Source: Thiomargarita sp. (GTDB lineage: Bacteria; Pseudomonadota; Gammaproteobacteria; Beggiatoales; Beggiatoaceae). From it: 64,000 nt of DNA. How positions within the stretch are numbered: the first letter of the stretch is position 1; each line of letters starts with the position of its first letter. The translations under genes and the position numbers were made by a program. The notes under the pieces were generated by a model. That model was not told where the DNA came from. It saw only the letters and a program-made list of their open reading frames with translations, and searched no databases. Below, one piece after another: positions 8,734 through 18,421 of the stretch. Where the stretch lies: the NCBI GenBank assembly GCA_020721005.1, contig DYNP01000004.1, positions 126,652 through 190,651 of the forward strand, given 5' to 3'.

Positions 8734-10113
8734 TTAACTGCGAAGGAGTGTGCGTAGTCTCTGAATGGATTGTCGGACTTGTTCCGGGGCGGTGGCACCC
8801 CAATGTTGGCGAGCTTGTACCGAGCCTTCTAAACTGAGAATGGTGTAGATGTCTTCTTGAATGTCTGGGGAGAATTGTCGAAATTGGGAGAGTTCGAGTT
8901 GGGTGAGGGTGCAGTTGTGTTCAATGCAATAACGGACAATTTTGCCTACAATTTCATGGGCATCTCGAAATGGAATTTTTTTGCGGACCAGGTAGTCAGC
9001 CAGGTCGGTGGCGGTGGTGAATCCACGCTCAGCTGCTTGGTATAGTTGAGGGATATTAACTCGAAGAGAGCCCATCATTTTGGTGTAGATCATCAGGCAG
9101 AGATTGAGAGTTTCCACCGTGTCGAATAGAGGGGTTTTGTCTTCTTGATTGTCTCGGTTGTAGGCCAGGGGTTGGGCTTTCATAAGGGTCAATAAACTGA
9201 TGAGGTGCCCATAAATGTGGCCAGTTTTGCCCCTCACCAATTCGGGAACGTCCGGATTTTTTTTCTGGGGCATGATGGAGGAGCCGGTGCAAAAGGTGTC
9301 GTCCAGTTCGATGAAGTTAAATTGGGGGGATGACCATAAAATCAGTTCTTCGGAGAATCGGGACAGGTGCATCATGAGCAGGGCGCTGTCGCTGAGAAAT
9401 TCAATGGCAAAGTCTCGATCGCTGACTGCATCCAGAGAGTTGTTGGAGATTCCGGAAAAGCCGAGCAATTCTGCGGTGTAATGACGGTCGATGGGGTAGC
9501 TGGTGCCAGCCAAAGCAGCAGAGCCCAGAGGACAGATATTGACCCGTTGTCGACATTCTTGTAGGCGAGAACGGTCTCGCACGAGCATTTCACACCAGGC
9601 CAGCAGGTGATGACCGAAGGTAATGGGTTGGGCGCTTTGCAGGTGGGTAAAGCCCGGCATGATGGTGGTGGCGTGTTGTTCGGCCAGGGTGAGCAGTTGC
9701 GTGAGAAAATTATTGATTAGGGTGAGGAGGTTGTCGATTTCATGCCGAAGGTACAGTCGGATGTCGGTGGCCACTTGGTCGTTGCGAGAACGTCCGGTGT
9801 GTAATTTTTTGCCGACTTCGCCGATTTTTTCGATGAGTCGGCTTTCAATGTTCATGTGAACGTCTTCTAAGGCGATTGACCAGGGGAATTGGTTTTGTTC
9901 GATTTCAGTTTGGAGGGCAGTCAGTCCGTCTACAATTTGTTCCCCTTCTTCTTGAGTGAGTACTCCTACTTTGGCTAACATTTTGGCATGGGCAATAGAT
10001 CCCATGATATCATAGGGATATAGGCGGTGATCGAAGTGGACCGAGGTGGTAAAAATTTCTACTAAAGTGTCAGTGGCGGTGCTAAAACGACCCCCCCAAG
10101 GTTTTTCAGACAT
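8734..10113 (-). CDS. argH: Argininosuccinate lyase
   Basis: This enzyme cleaves argininosuccinate to arginine and fumarate, the last step of arginine synthesis. At 459 residues it matches the family. It has the fumarase/aspartase superfamily signature [12 protein letters not shown], which carries the catalytic serine, the N-terminal KPWGGRFS, and [19 protein letters not shown] and [21 protein letters not shown]. The start at 10113 gives the usual [11 protein letters not shown] substantial non-coding stretch separates it from asd on the other strand, so it is the first gene of its transcript, with the export-barrel gene downstream. Confidence 0.96.
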   Translation of the reverse strand: MSEKPWGGRFSTATDTLVEIFTTSVHFDHRLYPYDIMGSIAHAKMLAKVGVLTQEEGEQIVDGLTALQTEIEQNQFPWSIALEDVHMNIESRLIEKIGEVGKKLHTGRSRNDQVATDIRLYLRHEIDNLLTLINNFLTQLLTLAEQHATTIMPGFTHLQSAQPITFGHHLLAWCEMLVRDRSRLQECRQRVNICPLGSAALAGTSYPIDRHYTAELLGFSGISNNSLDAVSDRDFAIEFLSDSALLMMHLSRFSEELILWSSPQFNFIELDDTFCTGSSIMPQKKNPDVPELVRGKTGHIYGHLISLLTLMKAQPLAYNRDNQEDKTPLFDTVETLNLCLMIYTKMMGSLRVNIPQLYQAAERGFTTATDLADYLVRKKIPFRDAHEIVGKIVRYCIEHNCTLTQLELSQFRQFSPDIQEDIYTILSLEGSVQARQHWGATAPEQVRQSIQRLRTLLRS

Positions 10114-10763
10114 GGTATTTTTGGCTCTACTTAAGTGGTATGATAATGGGGCAGTGGTGAGGTCAGCGGTGTCTTCTTTTTTTATACGCTACACTCATTC
10201 AAGTTACCCTTTTTCCGTCAGGACTGGCAATTTCCCAAACAGGGGAAATGATTCTTCCTCCCTTAGAGAGGTTATCCGTGATAATGGGACAGTTCAGGCT
10301 AAAGTTGTTAATTTTGCTTCCTTGATAAGGGGTAAAGAGAACAACTCCTCCCTTCCTTTATTGAGGAGTATAGACTGTGGTCCCTCTCTAAAAAATACCT
10401 CTATTGTAGTTTTAAGTTTGCTTCTCGCCCACTCCTTGATAAAATATCAGGGTGAGTGGCTGGATTATTGTAACAACAGAATGGGTAATGAGTAAACTAT
10501 TTACTGATCAGGTGAAAACCATTAAACTCATGATGGGTGTGTCAGTAATTGGGTCATACTTGGTTTTTTTGTAGTAGTTACGAAATGCTTGAATGAGCAT
10601 ATAACCTGTTTTTTTAATGTTCAGTTGGGTATTATACCAAGTTTTGAAAGGGCAGGCGTCTTTTTATGGTGGACAATATGGGTAGTTCAGGGTTATTGAG
10701 GTCTATTCTGATAGCCTTCTTGAAGACAACATGATTTTTTATATTATACGGAGTTGATAATTA
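10114..10763. other. Divergent intergenic region argH / asd
   Basis: This 650-bp non-coding stretch separates two divergent genes and must hold both promoters. A candidate asd promoter is TTGAAG (10720-10725), a 16-bp spacer, then TATTAT (10742-10747), but it would leave a very short leader. A GGAG at 10750-10753 can serve as the asd ribosome binding site. A small inverted stretch of CTCC/GGAG type lies at about 10344-10367, like other mini-palindromes in the window. I see no regulatory RNA. An open frame over 10046-10495 has no coding character. Confidence 0.45.
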
Positions 10764-11786
10764 ATGAGTCGATTATTTGATGTTGCAGTGGTAGGTGCCA
10801 CCGGTGCTGTGGGAGAAACCATGATCAGCATTTTGGAGGAGCGCCGTTTTCCCCTCCGCAATTTATATCCTGTAGCGAGCAGTCGTTCGGTAGGTAAGAC
10901 GATCCAATTCAAGGGTCGCGCATTGCCAGTCGAAAATTTGGAACAATTTGATTTTTCCAAAGTGCAAATCGGCCTATTTTCTCCGGGAGCTTCCGTTTCT
11001 GCTGTATATGCGCCTAAGGCGGGTAAAGCTGGCTGTGTGGTGGTAGATAACACCTCTCAGTTCCGTCAAGAAGCCGATATTCCTTTGGTTGTGCCCGAAG
11101 TTAACGCTCACGCGATCCAACAATATACTTCACGCAACATCATTGCCAATCCAAACTGTTCCACCATTCAAATGTTAGTCGCCATAAAACCAATTTATGA
11201 TGCTGTGGGGATTCAGCGGATTAACGTAGCCACTTATCAATCTGTTTCGGGGACGGGTAAAGAGGCTATTGAGGAATTGGCCATGCAAACTGCCCAACTG
11301 CTCAACGCTCAGCCTATTGCACCTAAGGTCTATCCCAAACAAATTGCCTTCAATGTGTTGCCTCACATCGATGTCTTTATGGACAATGGTTATACTAAGG
11401 AAGAGATGAAGATGGTCTGGGAAACCCGTAAGATCTTGGGAGATGACAGCATTCAAGTGAATCCTACCGCAGTAAGGGTGCCCGTGTTCTATGGTCACTC
11501 AGAAGCAGTACATATCGAAACCCGAGATAAGATTACTGCTCAACAAGTACGTGAATTACTTAAGAATGCCCCCGGGGTTGTCTTGATGGATGAACCCGTA
11601 CCTGGAGGCTATCCTACTGCAGTGACTGAAGCGGCTGGAACTGATCCCGTTTTTGTAGGACGTATTCGAGAAGATATTTCACACCCACGGGGCATCAACT
11701 TATGGGTAGTTTCTGACAACATCCGCAAGGGTGCTGCATTGAACAGCATTCAAATTGCTGAAGTTCTCATAAAAGACTATTTATAA
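10764..11786 (+). CDS. asd: Aspartate-semialdehyde dehydrogenase
   Basis: The enzyme reduces aspartyl phosphate to aspartate semialdehyde with NADPH, at the branch to lysine, diaminopimelate, threonine and methionine. The 340-residue protein has the N-terminal nucleotide-binding VAVVGATGAVGETM, the catalytic cysteine C132 in IIANPNCSTIQM, and the substrate-binding GHSEAV segment. The length and the single-residue details fit the shorter asd type common in many gammaproteobacteria, rather than the longer E. coli type. It lies directly upstream of fimV on the same strand, an arrangement also known from Pseudomonas, but with 332 bp between them. Confidence 0.95.
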   Translation: MSRLFDVAVVGATGAVGETMISILEERRFPLRNLYPVASSRSVGKTIQFKGRALPVENLEQFDFSKVQIGLFSPGASVSAVYAPKAGKAGCVVVDNTSQFRQEADIPLVVPEVNAHAIQQYTSRNIIANPNCSTIQMLVAIKPIYDAVGIQRINVATYQSVSGTGKEAIEELAMQTAQLLNAQPIAPKVYPKQIAFNVLPHIDVFMDNGYTKEEMKMVWETRKILGDDSIQVNPTAVRVPVFYGHSEAVHIETRDKITAQQVRELLKNAPGVVLMDEPVPGGYPTAVTEAAGTDPVFVGRIREDISHPRGINLWVVSDNIRKGAALNSIQIAEVLIKDYL

Positions 11787-12118
11787 TGTATACTAATGGA
11801 CATATCTTAAAGTGTATTCGAGGAAACTTTAAGAATCACTGGTTTTTGTTGACAATTATCACTCAATCTTCTCCTGCTCCTTATTTGAGCGAAGGGGAAT
11901 TTGGCTATGCTCCTTTTTGCTTGAAAAACCAGCTCCATGAAAGAAACTCAAATCTAACCTCTTGATATGCTCCCCTCCTCACCAAGGAGGGGCAAGTGGA
12001 GGTTCACGGGAGAGCCTGTACTTTACTCTTTCAAAGTTATTTCTGATAACGTATAAGCGCCCGAAGACGGTTTCTAGATAAATAAAAAATTTTAGGGGAT
12101 TATTCAGGAGACAAATTA
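11787..12118. other. Intergenic region upstream of fimV
   Basis: No gene is seen in these 332 bp. They contain a mini-palindrome at 11973-11993 (CCCCTCCT, 5-base loop, AGGAGGGG), which might stop asd transcription but lacks a good T-run. The last 60 bp are AT-rich, with AGGAGAC at 12106-12112 as the fimV ribosome binding site. Confidence 0.55.
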
Positions 12119-15100
12119 ATGACGCGTAAATTCATACTTATCCTATGTATATTGTTCAGTTTTGCCCATGTCAAACTTCATGCGCTTGGCCTCAGTCACA
12201 TTGAGGTATACTCCAAACTCAATGAACCCCTTAATGCAAAAATCAATATCTTATCGATCCCAAAGGGCGATATTAACAACATTAAAGCCTCCTTGGCCAC
12301 GACTGAAGCCTTTCGCCGCGCTGGATTGGACCGCCCAGCCATCCTCAGTGCCATCCAGTTTCAAGTACAAGCGGCTGCTGATAAGAGCAATGCCGTTGTC
12401 AAGGTGACCAGTGCTCAACCTCTTAAGGAGCCCTACTTAAATTTCTTAGTAGAAGTCACTTGGCCCAGCGGTCGTATTTTGAGAGAGTATACTGTCCTTT
12501 TGGACCCCCCTCTCTATGAAAAAAAATTGCCCGTCATCAGTCCCAAGGCTATGTCCGCTACTGAAAATCCTGATTCTCAAGTGCACAGTCTATCTAAAAC
12601 TCCCCCTATTCACCTTGCCTCTTCCTCCCCAACCACTCCAAAAACTCAGCGGGCAAATTCTCCAGCAACGACCGGATCTAAAAATACGCAATCCCCACGA
12701 GCTACCAATTCCCAACATCGAGCAATTGTGGCGGGTAAAGAGGGAACTCATCAAGTTATCCAAAATGAAACTTTGTGGCGCATTGCTCAACAAACCCTTC
12801 CGGCTGGAGTTTCAATCAATCAACACATGATCAATATTTACCGGGCTAACCAAAATGCCTTTATTAATAAAGACATGAACTTGATTCAGGCCGGGAAAGT
12901 CATTCAAATTCCCGGTTGGCAAGGGGGACCATTGCATGAACCAGTGGTGGCTCAAGCAGCCGCTGAAGAACAAATTGCCTCTGCAGAATCGGAACCAGTC
13001 CCGGCACCCAAAACTTCTGCACCTTCTAAGGGAGAAACCTCCAAAACTTTACTGTCGGCCGAACCACAAGTGGTTATTACTCCGCCAACTTCTGTAGAAA
13101 AACAATCTGGCAGTCCTGGCAGTCCCACAGGTACTGATGACAAACAGATCAAAGTTTTGAACAAACAAGTTACTGAATTGACAGAAAAAAACAGTTCCAT
13201 GGAAGCTGAGAATAGGGAACTCAGAAAGGAACTGAAAGAGACCAAGGATTTAATGGTCAAAATGAAAAAACAGATAGAAGATTTTAACAAACTCTTAGAA
13301 TTGCAAAACAAACAATTTGCTGAATTGCAACAACAGTTAAGTCAACAAAATCGAGAAATTAAGCAAGCTCATCAGGAACTTAAAGCTGCCAAGGAACAAT
13401 CGACTCAGGCAAAGATCAGTCCTCCTTCAACTCAAGTGGCTGAATCCACACCAAAAACTGAGGCTTCTCCAAAGCCGGCTGAAGTTTCTGAACCAACTCC
13501 CCCCGAAGATGAAAAGGCACCGGAAACTGAGAAAATTGCCACTGCCGACAAACCCACTGCTTCAGAAAAAACTGCTGTTCCCAGTGACTCCAGCTCACCT
13601 CCATTAACTGCTGAAAAGCCGGAAGATTCTGCAACGGTTGCCTCTGTTGAGGTTGAAAAAGAACCTGCTTTAAAAGCAGAAGGGACTGAAGAAGAGGCAC
13701 CTATAGAATTGGCGACGGACCCAAAGACAGAGACTGAAGTCCCAGTTCGTCCAGAATCTACCACAGTGGCCACTCCCCCGGCCAGCCGTCCCGAACCCAT
13801 GGTTACCGAGGAAACCGGACTGCTTAAAACTGCCGATGATATTGTGCAACAAATTCCTGGCGGTTGGATGACTGTCGGAGGTGTTGGGGGCGGTGCCATG
13901 CTGTTTTTACTGGTGGGTGGTTTTCTGAGACGTCAAAAGGGTGGTGAAGGTTCAGATAAATTGCCAGAATGGAACGAAGGGACTGTAATTTCTGAAGAGC
14001 AAATATTGGCAGAATTGGCTCGTTTGGAATCTGAAGGAAGTGGTGGTATTACCAATAAGGAAGCCGATCATGACCTGGATTCCTTAGATGATATTTCTAA
14101 GTTTATGAACAACATAGGGACCTCTGAAGTTTCTGGAGAAGTTGCTAAGGCAGATGAGGAAATTATCAACAACGCCAATGTTTACATTCTTTACGAGAGG
14201 TTTGAGGAAGCTGAAGAAATATTATTGCTTGCCATTCAGGAAGCCCCCAGAGTGGTTGAATATCGTTCAAAATTGCTTGAACTTTATTTCAATTCCAAGG
14301 AAACAAATAAATTTGAGGAACAGGCCAAACAACTATATCCTTTAGTGGAAGAGGATGGCAAAATTTGGTTAGAAGTCAAGGATTGGTGGGAACAATTATC
14401 TACCGGTAGAGAATTGGATGTTTCTGATGTCGATTCAAGCAATGCTGGCTTGTTGGCCGCAGGTATTGCGGGGGCAGCTCTAGGCGGAGGAGTGGCTGCC
14501 TTAGCTTTGGCTGGTGAAGATGAGGAAGAAACGGGAGGAAATTCTGCTCTTGCTTATTTGGATGAGCAGTCTTATGAGGAAGTTTCCTCTGAGGAATCCA
14601 CAGAATATGATCTCACAAGAGCAGAAGTTTCTGAATCCCAGGGATCCGAGCATGAAGAAAGCGGCTTAGATTTGGGTGAAAGTTTGGATCTGGGTGAGTT
14701 GGATTTGGGAATGGAAGGTTTGACTGCTCATGAAGAAGAAGCGGTTGAGTTTGATTTAAATGATTCCGATCTCGATCTGGGACTTGGAAGTGAAGAAGAA
14801 TCAGTGGATGGTGCTGATGAAGACTTGGGAATGTCTGAAGAAGGGATGGAGGACGAACTGGGTTTGGATGCCGTCCTTGGACCCGTGGAAGGAGAAGAAG
14901 ATTTGCCTGATGATTCTTCCTTGTTGGCGCCGGAAGCCGATGACAGTGAGGATGATTCCCTGTTAGGTCCTTTGGGAACTGATGATGATTTGTCTACAGG
15001 TATGGAGGAGGATTTATCCAATTCAGAATTGGGAGATGATGACGATCTGTCTTTAGACATGGACGAGGAACCTGCCCCAGCCGCCGAATCCACTGACGAT

Positions 15101-16492
15101 GAATTATCCTTAGGAGATGATGACGATTTGTCTTTGGACATGGACGAGGAACCTGCCCCAACTGCCGAATCCACTGACGATGAATTATCCTTAGGAGATG
15201 ATGACGATTTGTCTTTGGACATGGACGAGGAACCTGCCCCAACTGCCGAATCCACTGACGATGAATTATCCTTAGAAGATGATGACGATCTGTCTTTGGA
15301 CATGGACGAGGAACCTGCCCCAGCCGCCGAATCCACTGACGATGAATTATCCTTAGGAGATGATGACGATCTGTCTTTGGACATGGACGAGGAGGAACCT
15401 GCCCCAGCCGCCGAATCCACTGACGATGATTTATCCTTAGGAGATGATGACGATCTGTCTTTGGACATGGACGAGGAGGAACCTGCCCCAGCCGCCGAAT
15501 CCACTGACGATGATTTATCCTTAGGAGATGATGACGATCTGTCTTTAGACATGGACGAGGAACCTGCCCCAACTGCTGAATCCACTGACGATGATTTATC
15601 CTTAGGAGATGATGACGATCTGTCTTTGGACATGGACGAGGAACCTGCCCCAACTGCCGAATCCACCGATGATGATTTATCCTTAGGAGATGATGACGAT
15701 CTGTCTTTGGACATGGACGAGGAACCTGCCCCAACTGCCGAATCCACTGACGATGATTTATCCTTAGGAGATGATGACGATCTGTCTTTAGACATGGACG
15801 AGGAACCTGCCCCAACTGCCGAATCCACTGACGATGAATTATCCTTAGAAGATGATGACGATCTGTCTTTGGACATGGACGAGGAACCTGCCCCAACTGC
15901 CGAATCCACTGACGATGATTTATCCTTAGGAGATGATGACGATCTGTCTTTAGACATGGACGAGGAACCTGCCCCAACTGCCGAATCCACTGACGATGAT
16001 TTATCCTTGGGAGATGATGATGATCTGTCTTTGGACATGGACGAGGAACCTGCCCCAACTGCCGAATCCACTGACGATGAATTATCCTTGGGAGATGATG
16101 ACGATCTGTCTTTAGACATGGACGAGGAACCTGCCCCAACTGCCGAATCCACTGACGATGAATTATCCTTGGGAGACGATGACGATCTGTCTTTAGACAT
16201 GGATGAGGAACCTGCCTCTACAATGGAATCTGGAAATAACGACTTGCTTGATCAAATGGAAGAAGGAGATTTGAGTATGTTAGATGAAGATTTTGGGGAA
16301 CTTGGAGAAGATGATCTTAACTTGGATGAATCAATGACTGGTGAAGACATCGAAGGTAAATTTGATTTGGCCCAAATGTATGTAGACATGGATGATTATG
16401 ACAGTGCTCGGACCACCTTAGAAGAAATTATGGACGAAGGTGATCATGATCAAAAGGACAGAGCCAAACAATTGTTAAAGGAACTGGGATAA
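12119..16492 (+). CDS. fimV: FimV-like polar hub / peptidoglycan-binding protein with expanded acidic repeats
   Basis: FimV organises type IV pili, twitching and polar signalling. In order, the 1457 residues show a signal peptide (1-23), the FimV N-terminal domain (about 24-150), a LysM domain (about 210-268; HQVIQNETLWRIAQ), a coiled coil (about 340-430), a Pro/Glu/Lys-rich linker, one membrane segment (about 582-604; GWMTVGGVGGGAMLFLLVGG), a TPR-like region (about 680-775), a second hydrophobic Gly/Ala stretch (about 782-800), a very acidic region containing 15 near-identical repeats (about 972-1366), and the conserved FimV C-terminal domain (about 1406-1457; KFDLAQMYVDMDDYDSAR). FimV proteins are known for acidic cytoplasmic tails, but this near-perfect repetition is unusual. 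The gene starts at an ATG with a GGAG-type site 8 bp upstream. Confidence 0.9.
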   Translation: MTRKFILILCILFSFAHVKLHALGLSHIEVYSKLNEPLNAKINILSIPKGDINNIKASLATTEAFRRAGLDRPAILSAIQFQVQAAADKSNAVVKVTSAQPLKEPYLNFLVEVTWPSGRILREYTVLLDPPLYEKKLPVISPKAMSATENPDSQVHSLSKTPPIHLASSSPTTPKTQRANSPATTGSKNTQSPRATNSQHRAIVAGKEGTHQVIQNETLWRIAQQTLPAGVSINQHMINIYRANQNAFINKDMNLIQAGKVIQIPGWQGGPLHEPVVAQAAAEEQIASAESEPVPAPKTSAPSKGETSKTLLSAEPQVVITPPTSVEKQSGSPGSPTGTDDKQIKVLNKQVTELTEKNSSMEAENRELRKELKETKDLMVKMKKQIEDFNKLLELQNKQFAELQQQLSQQNREIKQAHQELKAAKEQSTQAKISPPSTQVAESTPKTEASPKPAEVSEPTPPEDEKAPETEKIATADKPTASEKTAVPSDSSSPPLTAEKPEDSATVASVEVEKEPALKAEGTEEEAPIELATDPKTETEVPVRPESTTVATPPASRPEPMVTEETGLLKTADDIVQQIPGGWMTVGGVGGGAMLFLLVGGFLRRQKGGEGSDKLPEWNEGTVISEEQILAELARLESEGSGGITNKEADHDLDSLDDISKFMNNIGTSEVSGEVAKADEEIINNANVYILYERFEEAEEILLLAIQEAPRVVEYRSKLLELYFNSKETNKFEEQAKQLYPLVEEDGKIWLEVKDWWEQLSTGRELDVSDVDSSNAGLLAAGIAGAALGGGVAALALAGEDEEETGGNSALAYLDEQSYEEVSSEESTEYDLTRAEVSESQGSEHEESGLDLGESLDLGELDLGMEGLTAHEEEAVEFDLNDSDLDLGLGSEEESVDGADEDLGMSEEGMEDELGLDAVLGPVEGEEDLPDDSSLLAPEADDSEDDSLLGPLGTDDDLSTGMEEDLSNSELGDDDDLSLDMDEEPAPAAESTDDELSLGDDDDLSLDMDEEPAPTAESTDDELSLGDDDDLSLDMDEEPAPTAESTDDELSLEDDDDLSLDMDEEPAPAAESTDDELSLGDDDDLSLDMDEEEPAPAAESTDDDLSLGDDDDLSLDMDEEEPAPAAESTDDDLSLGDDDDLSLDMDEEPAPTAESTDDDLSLGDDDDLSLDMDEEPAPTAESTDDDLSLGDDDDLSLDMDEEPAPTAESTDDDLSLGDDDDLSLDMDEEPAPTAESTDDELSLEDDDDLSLDMDEEPAPTAESTDDDLSLGDDDDLSLDMDEEPAPTAESTDDDLSLGDDDDLSLDMDEEPAPTAESTDDELSLGDDDDLSLDMDEEPAPTAESTDDELSLGDDDDLSLDMDEEPASTMESGNNDLLDQMEEGDLSMLDEDFGELGEDDLNLDESMTGEDIEGKFDLAQMYVDMDDYDSARTTLEEIMDEGDHDQKDRAKQLLKELG
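15032..16216 (+). repeat. 81-bp in-frame tandem repeat inside fimV (15 units)
   Basis: There are fifteen head-to-tail units encoding about 27 residues each, consensus LSLGDDDDLSLDMDEEPAP followed by TAESTDD. Two adjacent units (5 and 6) have one extra Glu codon. Variation is confined to A/T in PAP[AT]AEST, G/E in LSL[GE]DDDD, D/E in DD[DE]LS and a few silent changes. Variant types recur in blocks, as expected from recent unequal recombination or slippage. The antisense strand is stop-free here, producing spurious long Ser-rich frames. Confidence 0.95.
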
Positions 16493-16532
16493 CATGAGTC
16501 TCCTCAATAATTAGGATCTCTCTCTGCACCCG

Positions 16533-17165
16533 GTGATTCGAGTGGCCTGCTTCCTGCTAATTATTGTGGGGTTGGCCACTTCCACCTTGTTTTTATTGAA
16601 AATCAGTCTACCATTACTGATTATATTTCAACGACATTGTCAGTTTTCAAGTTTATACGTGCTGCTGAAACGTCTGCGTTGGTTACTCCTATCCTTACTC
16701 ATTCTATACGGTTGGTTTAGCACCCCAACTTTCAACTGGTTACCTGACCCCGACACTACCTTATTGGCTTTCGAAAGAATAGCCAGTTTGATCATGATTC
16801 TCCTATCGGCTCACCTGTTAAGGACCCTAACTCCCACTCAAGATCTGGTGGCAGCTTTACAATGGTGGCTGCATCCTGGAGATCGTCTGGGACTGATTTC
16901 GTCGGAAAGGCTGTCTGTGCGATTGGTCTTAACTTTGGAAACAGTACAAACGGTACAAGCCCTATATCAACAACTGCCCCCCGTTACCCCCTCGAAAAAC
17001 TGGTTGACTAAAGTCACTGCTCAACTCACCAACCTATTCATCATGGTGCTTAATCAAGCCGAAACAACTCCCTTATCTGTATGGACGGTCCCAGAATTAC
17101 AACGCCCTCCTTTTAGGCAATGGGTGTGGCCAATTTTAATTATAGGACTTTATTATTACCCTTGA
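16533..17165 (+). CDS. EcfT/CbiQ-like small membrane protein
   Basis: The 210-residue protein has about three to four membrane segments (about 5-30, 45-63, 80-100 and the C-terminal 195-208). The middle region has QWWLHPGDRLGLISSERLSVRLVLTLE, split here only by my reading; it resembles the coupling-helix part of energy-coupling-factor T components (pattern LxPLxxLGLxSERLxLxLxLTLE). It is shorter than full EcfT, and no ECF ATPase or S component is nearby, so the role is uncertain. A GTG start at 16533 is assumed. It sits between fimV and truA, 35 bp before truA, and probably shares their transcript. Confidence 0.5.
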   Translation: MIRVACFLLIIVGLATSTLFLLKISLPLLIIFQRHCQFSSLYVLLKRLRWLLLSLLILYGWFSTPTFNWLPDPDTTLLAFERIASLIMILLSAHLLRTLTPTQDLVAALQWWLHPGDRLGLISSERLSVRLVLTLETVQTVQALYQQLPPVTPSKNWLTKVTAQLTNLFIMVLNQAETTPLSVWTVPELQRPPFRQWVWPILIIGLYYYP

Positions 17166-17200
17166 AAATCTTTAACCCAATTCCCTTGATATAAATTAAC

Positions 17201-17968
17201 ATGAGAATAGCTTTGGGCATAGAATATGTAGGCACTGCGTTCTGTGGTTGGCAAACTCAACACCATGCTCGTACCGTGCAAAACTGCTTGGAAACCGCTT
17301 TATCCAAAGTCGCTGATCACCCCATCTCTACCTTTTGTGCAGGCAGGACTGATACAGGTGTCCATGCCTTAGGGCAGGTGATTCATTTTGAAACGGCAGT
17401 GGATCGAAATTTAAAAGCATGGACCTTAGGCACCAACTATTATTTACCTAAAGATATCAGTGTGTTATGGGTGAAAATAGTAGATGAACAATTTCATGCC
17501 CGATTTTCTGCCTTACAACGTCACTATAACTATCTGATCATCAATCGCCCCACGCGGCCAGCTGTGCTTAGGGAACTTGCCACATGGGAATATCGACCTT
17601 TGGCAGTGGCGCAAATGCAAATGGGGGCTCATTATCTGATAGGTACTCACGATTTTACCTCCTATCGCTCAACCGCCTGTCAAGCCCCAAATCCAGTGCG
17701 TACTTTGACTAAAATTTCGGTCTCGCGTCGCGGAGAAAACCTCATTATTTCCGTTTCTGCCAACGCATTTTTGCACCACATGGTTCGCAATATTGCGGGA
17801 GTCCTGATGGCAATTGGTCGTGGGGAACATTCGCCAGAATGGGCTTTGGAAGTATTAAAAGCTCGGGACAGGACTGTGGGGGGGATGACAGCACCAGCTG
17901 CGGGACTTTATCTGATGGGAGTCGACTATCCCAATTTCAGTTCCCTATCTGATCCTCCTCCTTGGTAA
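17201..17968 (+). CDS. truA: tRNA pseudouridine(38-40) synthase TruA
   Basis: TruA isomerises uridines 38-40 in the anticodon stem of many tRNAs. The protein is 255 residues, close to the usual 260-270. The catalytic aspartate is D51 in CAGRTDTGVHALGQV. Other family marks are YNYLIINRPTRPAVLRELATW, GTHDFTSYRSTACQAPNPVRTL and FLHHMVRNIAGVLMAIGRGE. The start at 17201 gives MRIALGIEYVGTAFCGW, typical for the family. The downstream trpF and accA-type genes often found after truA are absent; instead the accessory island begins. Confidence 0.96.
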   Translation: MRIALGIEYVGTAFCGWQTQHHARTVQNCLETALSKVADHPISTFCAGRTDTGVHALGQVIHFETAVDRNLKAWTLGTNYYLPKDISVLWVKIVDEQFHARFSALQRHYNYLIINRPTRPAVLRELATWEYRPLAVAQMQMGAHYLIGTHDFTSYRSTACQAPNPVRTLTKISVSRRGENLIISVSANAFLHHMVRNIAGVLMAIGRGEHSPEWALEVLKARDRTVGGMTAPAAGLYLMGVDYPNFSSLSDPPPW

Positions 17969-18032
17969 GCGTTGGAAAACCAGTCTCTATAGTATAGCGA
18001 AACTGATTTATTAATGTACAAGGAATGAAACT

Positions 18033-18122
18033 GTGTTAAATGCAATCCAACATAACATGAGCCCCGAAGAATACCCTGCCTTAGAGCAACAGTCTGATCT
18101 CAAACACGAATTTTTTTCTCAT
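18033..18122 (+). pseudogene. Uma2-family endonuclease, N-terminal fragment
   Basis: The first about 29 residues (HNMSPEEYPALEQQSDLKHE, then FFSH) match the start of Uma2-type restriction-endonuclease-like proteins, where MSPEEYLALE..S..KHEFF is typical. The match stops abruptly at the flanking palindromes. The rest of the about 190-residue gene is missing, so this is a truncated relic. The likely cause is insertion of, or recombination at, the repeat that follows. Confidence 0.55.
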
Positions 18123-18145
18123 TCCCAAGTGCTACTTGTTACCTC

Positions 18146-18395
18146 GTTCCCAAGTGCCACTTGGGAATGCAGTCTTGACCGCGCCGCGGTTTGTACGAAT
18201 AAAAATAGGAACAAGGGGACACAGTCGTTACCAACTCTATGAAAATCAAGCCCCCTATTTTTCAACCTACACCGTCATTAACTGGCTGCCCTTGTTTACA
18301 CACGATAACAGGGGCTGATTCTTGACTATACAGAAACTGACGAATGACTGACCGCGGCGCGGTCAAGACTGTATTCCCAAGTGGCACTTGGGAAC
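18146..18395. repeat. REPIN-like pair of 45-bp inverted repeats
   Basis: The left arm (18146-18190) and right arm (18351-18395) are reverse complements with one or two mismatches. Each contains its own palindrome, TTCCCAAGTG-CCACTTGGGAA, followed by CAGTCTTGACCGCGCCGCGGT. The 160 bp between them hold a scrap of a REP-associated-type transposase. Two inverted REP-type hairpins around a short spacer match the REPIN layout. A partial extra copy of the palindrome lies just upstream (18119-18135). Confidence 0.7.
18214..18315 (+). pseudogene. Fragment of a Y1 (REP-associated) tyrosine transposase N-terminus
   Basis: One frame reads RYQLYENQAPYFSTYTVINW then LPLFT. This resembles the beginning of REP-associated tyrosine transposases (pattern RY..YE...PYF.T.TVVNWLPLF). 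No start codon in context and no remainder of the HUH domain are present. It lies between the two inverted REP-like arms, the kind of hairpin such enzymes act on, which supports the reading. The call rests on a 25-residue match from memory. Confidence 0.45.
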
Positions 18396-18421
18396 AAGAA
18401 AACGAGAAAATTTCTTTTTTC

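Noticed and set aside
10046-10495. 149-residue plus-strand frame opposite the argH start
   Set aside because: It overlaps argH, has an unnatural composition and no recognisable domain; better read as promoter region.
14728-16200. Long antisense frames (490 and 381 residues) opposite the fimV repeats
   Set aside because: They are Ser/Asp- or Arg/His-rich mirror translations of the 81-bp repeat, with no start context; stop-free antisense is a by-product of the repeat.
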